Origin: a virus
Length of the DNA: 28,987 nt
Strand: one strand, 5' to 3'
Virus record (IMG/VR): IMGVR_UViG_3300049629_000152
Coordinates: 1 to 28,987 of that record
A program made the position numbers and the translations under genes. The notes beneath the pieces are model-generated. The model was given only the letters and a program-made list of their open reading frames with translations. It had not been told where the DNA came from and searched no databases. Below, piece by piece: positions 1 to 6,297 of the stretch. Within the stretch, counting starts at the first letter, position 1. The number at the start of each line of letters is the position of its first letter.

Positions 1-30
1 ATAAAACTAAGACAATTTTTTGAATTATGA
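1..30 (+). CDS. C-terminal end of an upstream gene (partial)
   Basis: Frame 1 is open from the first base and ends in TGA at 28-30, giving the tail IKLRQFFEL. That stop overlaps the ATG of the next gene as ATGA, the stop/start arrangement used repeatedly in this window, which is the main reason to call it the end of a real gene. The product cannot be identified from nine residues. Confidence 0.45.
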   Translation: MKLRQFFEL

Positions 31-404
31 TAGCAACACACAAAGAACTAAAATTTAAAGTTAAAGTAACTAGACTTAACAAAGACAAATTTACGGGTAC
101 AGTAATTGAAAGTAACACAATAGTATATCCACTTAATTATTATGGTACTTGCTTTGATAATAAACAGTTTAACTTTATAGAAGAAACAAGTGAAACGTAC
201 ATTAAAGATTCAATAGTAGAAAGCGTTATTAATCAATTTAAAGAACGTTCAGAGGTTGGAATTAAGAAATACAACACAACACTAGATAGAACAGATTTAA
301 GTACATTAGATTGGATAGAACACGCAAAACAAGAAGCAATGGATTTTATTTTGTACTTAGAAAAATTAAAATCACAATTTAATAACTTAAAAAATAGTTT
401 ATAG
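27..404 (+). CDS. MazG-like/NTP-pyrophosphohydrolase-like phage protein
   Basis: 125 residues. The first ~60 form a beta-rich segment I do not recognise. Residues ~62-115 are helical and carry the pattern RSEVGIKKYNTTLDR followed by DWIEHAKQEAMDFILYLEKL, an arrangement common in small phage proteins related in look to all-alpha NTP pyrophosphatases (MazG-like), in which helical acidic residues bind the metal and nucleotide. If active it would adjust the nucleotide pool. I do not see the full ExxE...ExxD signature, so the enzyme assignment is an inference from the C-terminal half. The start overlaps the previous stop, and a rho-independent terminator follows, so this is the last gene of its operon. 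Confidence 0.5.
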   Translation: MIATHKELKFKVKVTRLNKDKFTGTVIESNTIVYPLNYYGTCFDNKQFNFIEETSETYIKDSIVESVINQFKERSEVGIKKYNTTLDRTDLSTLDWIEHAKQEAMDFILYLEKLKSQFNNLKNSL

Positions 405-424
405 TTAATAAATATATTTAATTT

Positions 425-456
425 AGCAACGTTATTAATTTAGCGTTGCTTTTTTT
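425..456 (+). terminator. Rho-independent terminator after the MazG-like gene
   Basis: AGCAACG (425-431) pairs with CGTTGCT (444-450) around a 12-base loop and is followed by a run of T to 456. It lies between two genes reading the same way and closes the upstream operon. Confidence 0.8.
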
Positions 457-475
457 ATGTATTAATTTTTAATCT

Positions 476-1594
476 ATGGTTGAGAATATCGACAGAATAT
501 TGGAGTTATATAAGTCAAATAATTCAAAGCGAGAAGTGGCTCGTTTAATGTGTAAAGAACTAAATATTGAATTTAACGATAATGTTAGGCGAAATATTGC
601 AAGGCTAATTAGTAGCAGAGTCGATCAAGGTATATTAGACGAATGTGATAAAGTAGGAATAGACCCCGAAAAAGTGAAGCATTATTGGTATAAAGGAAAA
701 AACTACTCAATCAATGTTAAAGGAAGTGAAGATAAGTTTAACTATGAAGAGTTTAAAGATGACTTCATAAACTCAGTTAAAGAAATAAAACCTAACTACA
801 TTCTAATAAATCGAAACACTAGTAAACTAGATACTCATTGTTTATTTATAAATCCAGCGGATGTACATATTAATAAGTTATGTTCAGCATTTGAAACTGG
901 AGAAGAGTATAATTCACAAATAGCAGTTAAACGTGTTAAAGATGGAGTTGCTAGTATTATAGAAAAGTCAAAAGGTTTTAATATTGATAAAATTATTTTA
1001 ATAGTTGGTAATGATATATTAAACACCGATAACACTAAAAACCAAACGACTAAAGGCACTCAACAAGATACACACCTAAAATGGTTCGATGCTTTTATAA
1101 TGGCTAAGCAGTTATACATAGATATAATTGAAACATTAGTATTAATAGCAGATTTAGAAATAGTTTATAACGTTTCAAACCATGATGAAATGAGTGGATT
1201 CTTTTTAATGGATTCACTTTATAGTTGGTTTAATGACCATCCTAATATGTATTTTAATAGAACACCATCAAGTAGAAAATACAGTGTTTATGGTAGCAAT
1301 TTAATTGGAACAACTCACGGAGATACTGCAAAGATTAGTGATTTACCATTACTTATGTGCCACGAAGCAAGTGAAAATTGGCATAGATGTAAACACCGTT
1401 ATTGGTTTACGCACCACGTACACCATAAAACAAGTAAAGATGTTATGAGTGTTCAACTAGAATCTTTACGCTCACCAAGTCCAGCAGATAGTTGGCATCA
1501 TAAACAAGGTTATCAACATTCACCACTAGCTATTGAGGGTTTTATATTTCATAAATACTTCGGTCAGGTTGCACGATTAACAACAATTTTCTAA
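476..1594 (+). CDS. Phage metallophosphoesterase with N-terminal helix-turn-helix
   Basis: 372 residues. The C-terminal two thirds are a calcineurin-type metallophosphoesterase: D129-x-H131 (DVHINK), G178-N179-D180 with a downstream TD, N235-H236-D237 (NHDE), H281 (THGD) and the H313/H314/H316/H317 cluster. These are the expected five metal-binding blocks in order. The first ~50 residues (RILELYKSNNSKREVARLM) look like a helix-turn-helix or small helical DNA-binding domain, so the enzyme may act on nucleic acid ends or junctions, like SbcD/Mre11-type relatives; that substrate is inference. It follows a terminator and is the first gene ahead of the replication genes. No obvious promoter of either class is seen in the short 5' gap. 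Confidence 0.8.
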   Translation: MVENIDRILELYKSNNSKREVARLMCKELNIEFNDNVRRNIARLISSRVDQGILDECDKVGIDPEKVKHYWYKGKNYSINVKGSEDKFNYEEFKDDFINSVKEIKPNYILINRNTSKLDTHCLFINPADVHINKLCSAFETGEEYNSQIAVKRVKDGVASIIEKSKGFNIDKIILIVGNDILNTDNTKNQTTKGTQQDTHLKWFDAFIMAKQLYIDIIETLVLIADLEIVYNVSNHDEMSGFFLMDSLYSWFNDHPNMYFNRTPSSRKYSVYGSNLIGTTHGDTAKISDLPLLMCHEASENWHRCKHRYWFTHHVHHKTSKDVMSVQLESLRSPSPADSWHHKQGYQHSPLAIEGFIFHKYFGQVARLTTIF

Positions 1595-1597
1595 GAT

Positions 1598-1813
1598 ATG
1601 GCAAAAGTAATATTTGAATTTGATAAAATAGAAGAATCAGATGACATTAAAGACTGTTTAAATGGTTTTAAATGGCGAATGTTAGTTACTGAATTAGATA
1701 ACTATTATAGAAACATATATAAACATTCAGACGATGAAAATGAGGTTGTACTAGCTGAAAAAATAAGAACTAAATTACATGAGTTACTTTATGAAAACGA
1801 ATTATTTTTATAA
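1598..1813 (+). CDS. Conserved small phage protein (71 aa), function unknown
   Basis: Begins three bases after the metallophosphoesterase stop. The sequence is acidic and helical (FEFDKIEESDDIKDCLNGFKW, then a helix with LDNYYRNIYK and a final helix KIRTKLHELLYEN). Small proteins of this general look, an acidic start, an NG(F/W)KW segment and a C-terminal amphipathic helix, are frequent in phage replication modules, but I know of no demonstrated role. A promoter for the next transcription unit lies immediately downstream. Confidence 0.7.
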   Translation: MAKVIFEFDKIEESDDIKDCLNGFKWRMLVTELDNYYRNIYKHSDDENEVVLAEKIRTKLHELLYENELFL

Positions 1814-1819
1814 AAAGTA

Positions 1820-1847
1820 TTGTATTTAAAATAAATTATTATATTTG
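1820..1847 (+). promoter_or_regulatory. Bacteroidota-type (host sigma-A) promoter
   Basis: TTG at 1820-1822 and TATATTTG at 1840-1847, separated by 17 bases. This matches the flavobacterial consensus TTG-N17-23-TAnnTTTG. Start of transcription is expected near 1853, just ahead of a structured segment that ends in a terminator, so this promoter may drive a small RNA and, by readthrough, the replication genes. Confidence 0.75.
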
Positions 1848-1852
1848 CATAA

Positions 1853-1945
1853 CGAAGCGTAGGAAACTTCAAAAGACTTTATTTTAACAAACAAATAAGC
1901 TGAGTATAATTGGTAATCCTACGCACCAATTTACTCGGCTTTTTT
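1853..1945 (+). ncRNA. Putative ~93-nt small RNA or attenuator leader with loop-loop pairing
   Basis: The segment runs from the expected start of the 1820 promoter to the T-run of a strong terminator and holds no convincing reading frame. A small 5' hairpin (GAAG 1854-1857 with CTTC 1867-1870) presents CGTAGGA in its loop. The terminator hairpin presents TCCTACGC (1917-1924) in its loop. GCGTAGGA (1857-1864) and TCCTACGC are perfect 8-base reverse complements, so the molecule could form a kissing or pseudoknotted fold. It is either a stand-alone RNA or a leader controlling the genes from 1988 onward. Confidence 0.5.
1898..1945 (+). terminator. Strong rho-independent terminator with 16-bp stem
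   Basis: The left arm 1898-1914 pairs with the right arm 1925-1940 over 16 base pairs with one bulged T (1907) and one G-T pair. The loop is AATCCTACGC and the stem is followed by TTTTTT to 1945. It lies only ~50 bases downstream of a good promoter. Confidence 0.85.
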
Positions 1946-1987
1946 AATTTAAAAGTTACTGGTTATCTAAAAACCTTTATTAAAATT

Positions 1988-2182
1988 ATGGTAAGTTTAA
2001 AATTTCATGATAAACTTGAAGAAAAAGACTTTATAACAGTAAATGCAAATAAAGATGAGAACGATATAGTTTTAACTATGTATGATATAGACACAAAACG
2101 AAATTATTATCTATATTTAGATAAATCAACTGCTATTAAATTTAGCAAAGAACTACGTAAACAAATTGCTTTATTATATTAG
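1988..2182 (+). CDS. Small phage protein (64 aa), function unknown
   Basis: I chose ATG 1988 (MVSLKFHDKLEE). The frame is open back to a TTG at 1910, but that start lies inside the terminator hairpin, so it is rejected. The product looks like a small beta-sheet followed by a basic helix (DKSTAIKFSKELRKQIALL). It is three bases upstream of the replication initiator gene and probably cotranscribed with it. I do not recognise a family. Confidence 0.7.
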   Translation: MVSLKFHDKLEEKDFITVNANKDENDIVLTMYDIDTKRNYYLYLDKSTAIKFSKELRKQIALLY

Positions 2183-2184
2183 TT

Positions 2185-2928
2185 ATGAATATAGGTTGGA
2201 TAAAATTACACCGACAATTCAAAGATTGGGAGTGGTATAATAAGTCTGAAATGGTACACTTATTTATTCATTGTTTAATTAAATCTAATTTTAAAGAGGG
2301 TAACTTTCAAGGTATACCAGTTGAAAAAGGTTCGTTTATTACTTCTTTAAAACACTTATCAGATGAAACAAATATTTCAATTCAGACAATTAGGACTTGT
2401 TTAAAAAAGTTGCAGTTGACAAAAGAAATTGATGTAAAATCAACAAACAAACTAACAAAGATAACTATTTGTAAATATGATAGTTATCAGTTTGAAAGTG
2501 ATGAAGCTAACAAACAACTAACAAACAATCAACAAACAACTAACAAACAACTAACAACAATAGAAGAAAGAAAAGAAAGTAAAGAAGAAAAAGAAGATAT
2601 ACACCCGCTTTGTTCTTGGATTGAAAAAGATTTAAAAAGTGTTTATTCATTAAAAAATAAATTAACTAATGAACAAGCTGAAAAACTATTAAATGAATTT
2701 ACTAGAGAATCTATTAGGGAAATATTAGAATCTATGGAAAATAAAAAAGATTTAAGTAAAAATTATTCTTCTGTTAATTTAACCATTAGAAACTGGATAA
2801 GAACACGACAAAAAACAGATTCAAATTTTGGCATTAAAAAAGAAAATAATATACCTGATAATTTAACAGAGTACGAAAAGTATATGATTAAATCAACTGG
2901 TTTAACTTACGAACAACTTAAAGGATGA
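2185..2928 (+). CDS. Phage replication initiator / DnaD-like replisome organiser
   Basis: 247 residues. Residues ~1-105 read as a winged-helix domain of the kind at the N-terminus of phage replisome organisers (MNIGWIKLHRQFKDWEWY..., ending in KITICKYDSYQF). Residues ~108-140 are a polar Asn/Gln/Thr/Glu linker. Residues ~145-215 are helical, with SSVNLTIRNWIRTR resembling the end of a DnaD C-terminal domain. Such proteins bind the phage origin and recruit the replicative helicase. The next gene, overlapping by four bases, is that helicase, which supports the call. The linker is encoded by 11-bp DNA repeats that may be the origin itself. Protein-level homology is judged by eye, so the exact family is uncertain. 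Confidence 0.75.
   Translation: MNIGWIKLHRQFKDWEWYNKSEMVHLFIHCLIKSNFKEGNFQGIPVEKGSFITSLKHLSDETNISIQTIRTCLKKLQLTKEIDVKSTNKLTKITICKYDSYQFESDEANKQLTNNQQTTNKQLTTIEERKESKEEKEDIHPLCSWIEKDLKSVYSLKNKLTNEQAEKLLNEFTRESIREILESMENKKDLSKNYSSVNLTIRNWIRTRQKTDSNFGIKKENNIPDNLTEYEKYMIKSTGLTYEQLKG
2440..2560 (+). repeat. 11-bp direct repeats (iteron-like) inside the initiator gene
   Basis: Five tandem units at 2507-2560: CTAACAAACAA (2507), CTAACAAACAA (2518), TCAACAAACAA (2529), CTAACAAACAA (2540) and CTAACAACAA (2551). A further TCAACAAACAA lies upstream at 2440 followed by CTAACAAAG at 2452. Because 11 is not a multiple of 3, successive units are read in different frames, so the repeat is a property of the DNA rather than of the peptide. 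The period is about one helical turn. By analogy with lambda O and lactococcal phage rep genes this could be the replication origin. Confidence 0.55.
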
Positions 2929-3878
2929 TATTAGCAAAAGGAAGTATTACCGATTACGTTAACAAGGTTAAAAGCGGTAAGATAAAACAAGGTTTAGGAT
3001 TAAACAATGATTTTGTAGATGAGTACATTCGTTACAAACAAGGACAAATGAATATGATTCTAGGATTTGATAACGTAGGTAAGTCTTATTGGTTTCAATG
3101 GTATGCTTTAGCAGTTTCAAGCCACCACGATATTAAATGGACTATATGGATGGGAGAAGATGAAGTAGGCGAAACAATGATTAATTTAATTCAAATGTAT
3201 TCTGGTAAGAGATTAAACGAAATGGATGAAAGAGAATTACAACGAAACATTATTAAAATTGAATATTGGTTTTCATTTGTTGACCCTAGTAAAATTTACA
3301 CACCTAGTGAACTATTAACGATATTTAAAGAAAGTGATTCAGATGCTTTTTTTATTGACCCTTACACTGGTTTAAAACGTGGTTATGGTTTTAGTGATAA
3401 CTATGATTTTTTAAATGAGGTTAGACAATTTTGCAACGATAAGAATAAAACTGTTTATATATCTTTGCACCCAAGTACAGAGAGTGGACGTAATACAGGA
3501 TTACACGCAAAAGGTCATATGTTTGAGGGTTATATTAAACCACCAAAGAAAGCAGATGCAGAGGGAGGTCAATCATTCGCAAATAGAGCAGACGATTTTT
3601 ATATAATTCACAGATACAATTCACACCCTACACTTTCAACTACTACACAAGTACACGTTGTAAAGAACAAAAGAAATAGAACTGGAGGGAAACCAACTTT
3701 AAAAGATAATCCAGTTATGCTAGAATTTAATAACGGTTTTGGATTTACTTGTAATGGAATTGAATGTATAGCAAGAAAGAGTTTAGTAACAAAAGAAGAA
3801 ATAAAACCACTTTCAAGTGCTATGAGTGATTTTGATAAGCTTTTGAAATATGTTAAACCTGATGACGCCCCTTTCTGA
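2925..3878 (+). CDS. Replicative DNA helicase, DnaB/RecA-fold
   Basis: 317 residues with a RecA-like ATPase core. Walker A is GFDNVGKS at residues 47-54; Walker B ends in DAFFIDPYTGL with the aspartate at residue 145. Later segments include SLHPSTESGR and the FANRADDFYIIHRY region typical of DnaB-like and KaiC-like phage helicases, followed by a basic KNKRNRTGG motif. It lacks the N-terminal domain of full DnaB (~450 residues), so it is a short, helicase-domain-only form. It would unwind phage DNA at the fork after loading by the initiator encoded just upstream; the two genes overlap by four bases, which fits coordinated synthesis of loader and helicase. Confidence 0.8.
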   Translation: MILAKGSITDYVNKVKSGKIKQGLGLNNDFVDEYIRYKQGQMNMILGFDNVGKSYWFQWYALAVSSHHDIKWTIWMGEDEVGETMINLIQMYSGKRLNEMDERELQRNIIKIEYWFSFVDPSKIYTPSELLTIFKESDSDAFFIDPYTGLKRGYGFSDNYDFLNEVRQFCNDKNKTVYISLHPSTESGRNTGLHAKGHMFEGYIKPPKKADAEGGQSFANRADDFYIIHRYNSHPTLSTTTQVHVVKNKRNRTGGKPTLKDNPVMLEFNNGFGFTCNGIECIARKSLVTKEEIKPLSSAMSDFDKLLKYVKPDDAPF

Positions 3879-4168
3879 TGACACAAATAGAAATTAACTT
3901 AAATATTGTAAATTTACGAAGTTTACAAGCTACTTTAAAAATAATGTATTTAACGGCATTAAAAAAAGATAGTCAAGGTAATTATACTAAATTACTAGAA
4001 AGTTCTTTAAATGACATAAAAAACGCTTTAAATTGCATTATAGAGTTAGAGAAAGTATTAAGAAGTAACGAAACATTAATTTCAAGCTATCAAATAGCAT
4101 TAATGAGAGTAGATAAACAACTAGAAGAAGCAAAACAAGAAAACAAAAATTTAATAGAATTGTTATGA
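3878..4168 (+). CDS. Coiled-coil phage protein (96 aa), unknown
   Basis: Starts at an ATG sharing its first base with the end of the helicase gene. The product is almost wholly helical, with a heptad-rich C-terminal half (LEKVLRSNETLISSYQ and then VDKQLEEAKQENKNLIELL) likely to form a coiled coil. No enzyme motif is visible. Its place directly after the helicase suggests an accessory replication role, but that is only context. Confidence 0.65.
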   Translation: MTQIEINLNIVNLRSLQATLKIMYLTALKKDSQGNYTKLLESSLNDIKNALNCIIELEKVLRSNETLISSYQIALMRVDKQLEEAKQENKNLIELL

Positions 4169-4458
4169 TAAACAACGAAGTAAAACAAAGAGTAAAATAT
4201 ATTCTAGAAGTAAATAAAGATGCTAGAGATTGTGATAGATTATTAATTGCTTCAATATGGGAAGATGATGTATATTTTATAGATGGTTGTTCAGCATCAG
4301 ATATGCTTGATTTTTTAGTTGATGGAACATTGACAAGTACAGAAACTATTAGAAGATGTCGCCAACGCTTACAAGAGGAAAACGAACATTTAAGAGGTTT
4401 AAAATACAAAGTAAGACAAAAACTAGGTGAAGAAGTTAGAAACACAATAAGCAAATAA
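4165..4458 (+). CDS. Conserved phage protein (97 aa) with ETIRR-RQ-LQEEN motif
   Basis: Overlaps the previous gene by four bases. The protein begins with a helical region (VKYILEVNKDARDCDRLLIASIW) and ends with ETIRRCRQRLQEENEHLRG, a helix pair seen in many phage proteins of early and replication modules. The arrangement of an acidic front and an Arg-rich helix suggests nucleic acid or protein binding. I know of no assigned function and give none. Confidence 0.65.
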   Translation: MINNEVKQRVKYILEVNKDARDCDRLLIASIWEDDVYFIDGCSASDMLDFLVDGTLTSTETIRRCRQRLQEENEHLRGLKYKVRQKLGEEVRNTISK

Positions 4459-4459
4459 G

Positions 4460-4714
4460 ATGGCAACACCAAAACAAATAACAAAGTATAAAACACTACT
4501 TCACAAACTATTTAGCGAATGGGTAAGTATTGGATATAAAAACGGTATAGATGAACTAGATTCTATTTTAAAAAGTAATGCTAATTTAGATACAGAAATA
4601 AGTTGTAAGTTATACACTCACGAAGAAATGGAAGCATTGATTTGTGAAACTGAGGTATTATGTGTTGACTTTGGAATAGAGATAGTAAACCAAAACTTTA
4701 GAATAGATGATTAA
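4460..4714 (+). CDS. Small phage protein (84 aa), unknown
   Basis: Follows the previous stop directly (TAAGATGG) and overlaps the methyltransferase start by eight bases. The N-terminal MATPKQITKYKTLLHKLFSEW is an amphipathic helix; the rest is mixed and acidic (EEMEALICETEVLCVDFGIEI) with three cysteines that do not form a clear metal site. No family is recognised. Confidence 0.6.
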   Translation: MATPKQITKYKTLLHKLFSEWVSIGYKNGIDELDSILKSNANLDTEISCKLYTHEEMEALICETEVLCVDFGIEIVNQNFRIDD

Positions 4715-5393
4715 ATTTAAAGTATTAAACTTATATGCTTGTTTAGGAGGTAATCGATACAAGTGGGATGAAGTAGCAAGAGATGCAGGAATTGAAATCG
4801 AAGTAACTTCTGTTGAATGGGATGAAGAACTAGCAAAATTATATCAAGAAAGATTCCCAAATGACAACGTTATAGTTGCAGATGCACACCAATACTTATT
4901 AGACCATTATAAAGAGTTTGATTTTATATGGTCAAGTCCTCCATGCCCTACTCATTCAAGAGCAAGGTTTGCAGTTGCTAATAATTACGAAACAAATACG
5001 GAAGCAGTTTACCCTGAAATGGCTTTATATCAAGAAATATTATTTTTGCAACATTATTTTAAAGGTAAATATGTAATAGAAAATGTAATACCATATTATG
5101 AGCCATTAATCCAGGCACAAAAAAGAGGCAGACATTTATATTGGACAAACTTTAATTTACCAAATGAATTAAATGAAAGAAAAATACAAATAGGAGCAGG
5201 CAAAGATGAAGTAAATAAACTCTGTAAATTTCATGATTACGATTTTAGAAAATACAAAGGAGAGCAAAGAACAGATAAAATAGCACGTAACCTAGTAGAC
5301 TATGAAGCAGGTAGAACTATATTTGAAACTGCTTTAGGAATAATTAAAAAGAAAGATATTAAACAAACTTCAATATTTGATTATGAGATGTAA
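4707..5393 (+). CDS. C5-cytosine DNA methyltransferase (orphan, compact)
   Basis: 228 residues. Motif I is a diverged SAM-binding loop (LNLYACLGGNRY, residues ~7-18) followed by the acidic VEWDEEL at ~36-42. Motif IV is SSPPCP with catalytic Cys80; motif VI is IENV at 124-127. GRHLYWTNF probably corresponds to motif VIII. The enzyme methylates carbon 5 of cytosine in DNA. It is shorter than bacterial Dcm-type enzymes (over 300 residues) and has little room for a large target-recognition domain, as is common in phages. No restriction partner lies nearby, so self-protection against host restriction is the likely role. The stop overlaps the NinG-like start. Confidence 0.85.
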   Translation: MIKFKVLNLYACLGGNRYKWDEVARDAGIEIEVTSVEWDEELAKLYQERFPNDNVIVADAHQYLLDHYKEFDFIWSSPPCPTHSRARFAVANNYETNTEAVYPEMALYQEILFLQHYFKGKYVIENVIPYYEPLIQAQKRGRHLYWTNFNLPNELNERKIQIGAGKDEVNKLCKFHDYDFRKYKGEQRTDKIARNLVDYEAGRTIFETALGIIKKKDIKQTSIFDYEM

Positions 5394-5910
5394 AAACTGT
5401 CGAGAAAAGTTTATACCAAAGTATATGCTACAAAAATACTGCATGATAAACAATGAATGTATAAAACACTTTGCAGAACAAACAAAGTTGAAAGCATGGA
5501 ACGAAAAGAAAAAGAAAGTTAAAGAAGATTTATTAACTGTTCAAGACTATTTAAAACTAGCTCAACAAGTATTTAATAAATATATTAGATACCGTGATAA
5601 AGGAAAAAATTGTATAAGTTGTGATAAGAAAGCATTAAAAGAGAATGCAGGACATATGTATTCAGCTGGTGGACATTTTAATGTTAGATTTGATGAAAAC
5701 AACGTACATTTACAATGTGAATACTGCAATACATTCTTACATGGTAATCTTTTAAAGTATCGTGAAAACCTAGTTAAAAAAATAGGCTATGAAGCATTTG
5801 AAAAATTAACAGTTGATTCACAACTAACAAGAAAATTTACAGTAGACGAACTTAAACAAATAATAGAGAAGTATAAACAAAAGATAAAAGAATATGAAAA
5901 ACAAATGTAA
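5383..5910 (+). CDS. ninG: NinG/Rap-like recombination protein
   Basis: 175 residues starting at ATG 5383 (MRCKNC); an upstream in-frame TTG at 5377 is less likely. The N-terminus is a zinc ribbon (C-x2-C, then YC-x5-C). The body matches the lambda NinG (Rap) pattern: AQQVFNKYIRYRDKGKNCISC, then the aromatic/His segment GHMYSAGGHFNVRFDENNVHLQC and CNTFLHGN, followed by a basic helical tail. Rap binds branched DNA and promotes recombination at junctions, and is a structure-specific endonuclease in lambda. The gene overlaps the methyltransferase stop and itself overlaps a microprotein at its 3' end. Confidence 0.85.
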   Translation: MRCKNCREKFIPKYMLQKYCMINNECIKHFAEQTKLKAWNEKKKKVKEDLLTVQDYLKLAQQVFNKYIRYRDKGKNCISCDKKALKENAGHMYSAGGHFNVRFDENNVHLQCEYCNTFLHGNLLKYRENLVKKIGYEAFEKLTVDSQLTRKFTVDELKQIIEKYKQKIKEYEKQM

Positions 5911-5989
5911 AAAATGTAAAAAAGAATTTGAAGCAAGTACAAAAATAGCTTACTGTTCAAAAAATTGTGCTTATAATATAAAAAAATAA
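5894..5989 (+). CDS. Zinc-ribbon microprotein (31 aa)
   Basis: ATG 5894 lies inside the end of the NinG-like gene in another frame and reads 31 codons to TAA 5987. The protein is lysine-rich with four cysteines as C-x2-C...YC-x3-C (KCKKCKKEF, then AYCSKNCA). This is the same layout as the first ~25 residues of the NinG-like protein next door, so it may be a partial duplication of that zinc ribbon. The retained cysteine spacing in so short a frame supports a real product; expression is not shown. A promoter-like sequence begins inside its 3' end. Confidence 0.5.
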   Translation: MKNKCKKCKKEFEASTKIAYCSKNCAYNIKK

Positions 5990-5998
5990 TTATATTTG
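5965..5998 (+). promoter_or_regulatory. Bacteroidota-type promoter
   Basis: TTG at 5965-5967 and a perfect TATATTTG at 5991-5998, spacing 23 bases, at the long end of the flavobacterial range. The -7 box ends only three bases before the next ATG (6002), so a transcript would be leaderless or begin just inside the gene. It probably drives the small genes and the sigma-like gene downstream. Confidence 0.5.
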
Positions 5999-6001
5999 CG
6001 T

Positions 6002-6187
6002 ATGGAGAATAGAGAACTTCTTAAACAAATATTACAACTACCATTGCGTAAATGGGTAATAACGAAATATGGGACGTTTCAAGACTTTCATAAATCATGT
6101 ATGCTAATGTATGATGAGTCAGAATATACTAAAGAACTCTATTTGCATATTTTAAAGTTCTACAAAGATTTTAAAACAAAGAAATGA
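6002..6187 (+). CDS. Small phage protein (61 aa), unknown
   Basis: I chose ATG 6002 (MENRELLKQ); the frame is open from TTG 5996, but that codon is part of the promoter -7 box. The protein is basic and helical (QILQLPLRKWVITKYG, then LHILKFYKDFKTKK) with no recognised motif. Its stop overlaps the next start (ATGA at 6184-6187). The start may move downstream if the 5965 promoter is used. Confidence 0.5.
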   Translation: MENRELLKQILQLPLRKWVITKYGTFQDFHKSCMLMYDESEYTKELYLHILKFYKDFKTKK

Positions 6188-6297
6188 AACTAAGTAAGCA
6201 ACTACCAAAGAAAGTAAGACGTTTAATGTATGGAATGTATATTAAAGGGGCAAATAAAGCAATGTTGTTTGAACAATTTATTCAATTATTTTGGTAA
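6184..6297 (+). CDS. Basic microprotein (37 aa), unknown
   Basis: ATG 6184 overlaps the previous stop and reads 37 codons to TAA 6295, overlapping the proposed TTG start of the sigma-like gene. The product is strongly basic at the front (MKLSKQLPKKVRRLMYGMY) and hydrophobic at the end (LFEQFIQLFW). It fills what would otherwise be a 103-base gap with an open frame coupled on both sides, which is the main support. Translating it could carry ribosomes to the TTG start of the next gene. Confidence 0.45.
   Translation: MKLSKQLPKKVRRLMYGMYIKGANKAMLFEQFIQLFW

Noticed and set aside
1910-1987. N-terminal extension of the 64-residue gene from TTG 1910
   Set aside because: The extension starts inside the terminator stem and encodes an implausible front; ATG 1988 has the usual A/T-rich upstream context.
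3466-3473. TATCTTTG promoter-like box inside the helicase gene
   Set aside because: No properly spaced TTG upstream and no gene start downstream; expected by chance in AT-rich DNA.
4038-4496. 152-codon open frame on the minus strand
   Set aside because: Its leucine/serine-rich hydrophobic translation is the usual antisense shadow of lysine/glutamate-rich AT-rich genes; the + strand genes here are coupled by overlaps.
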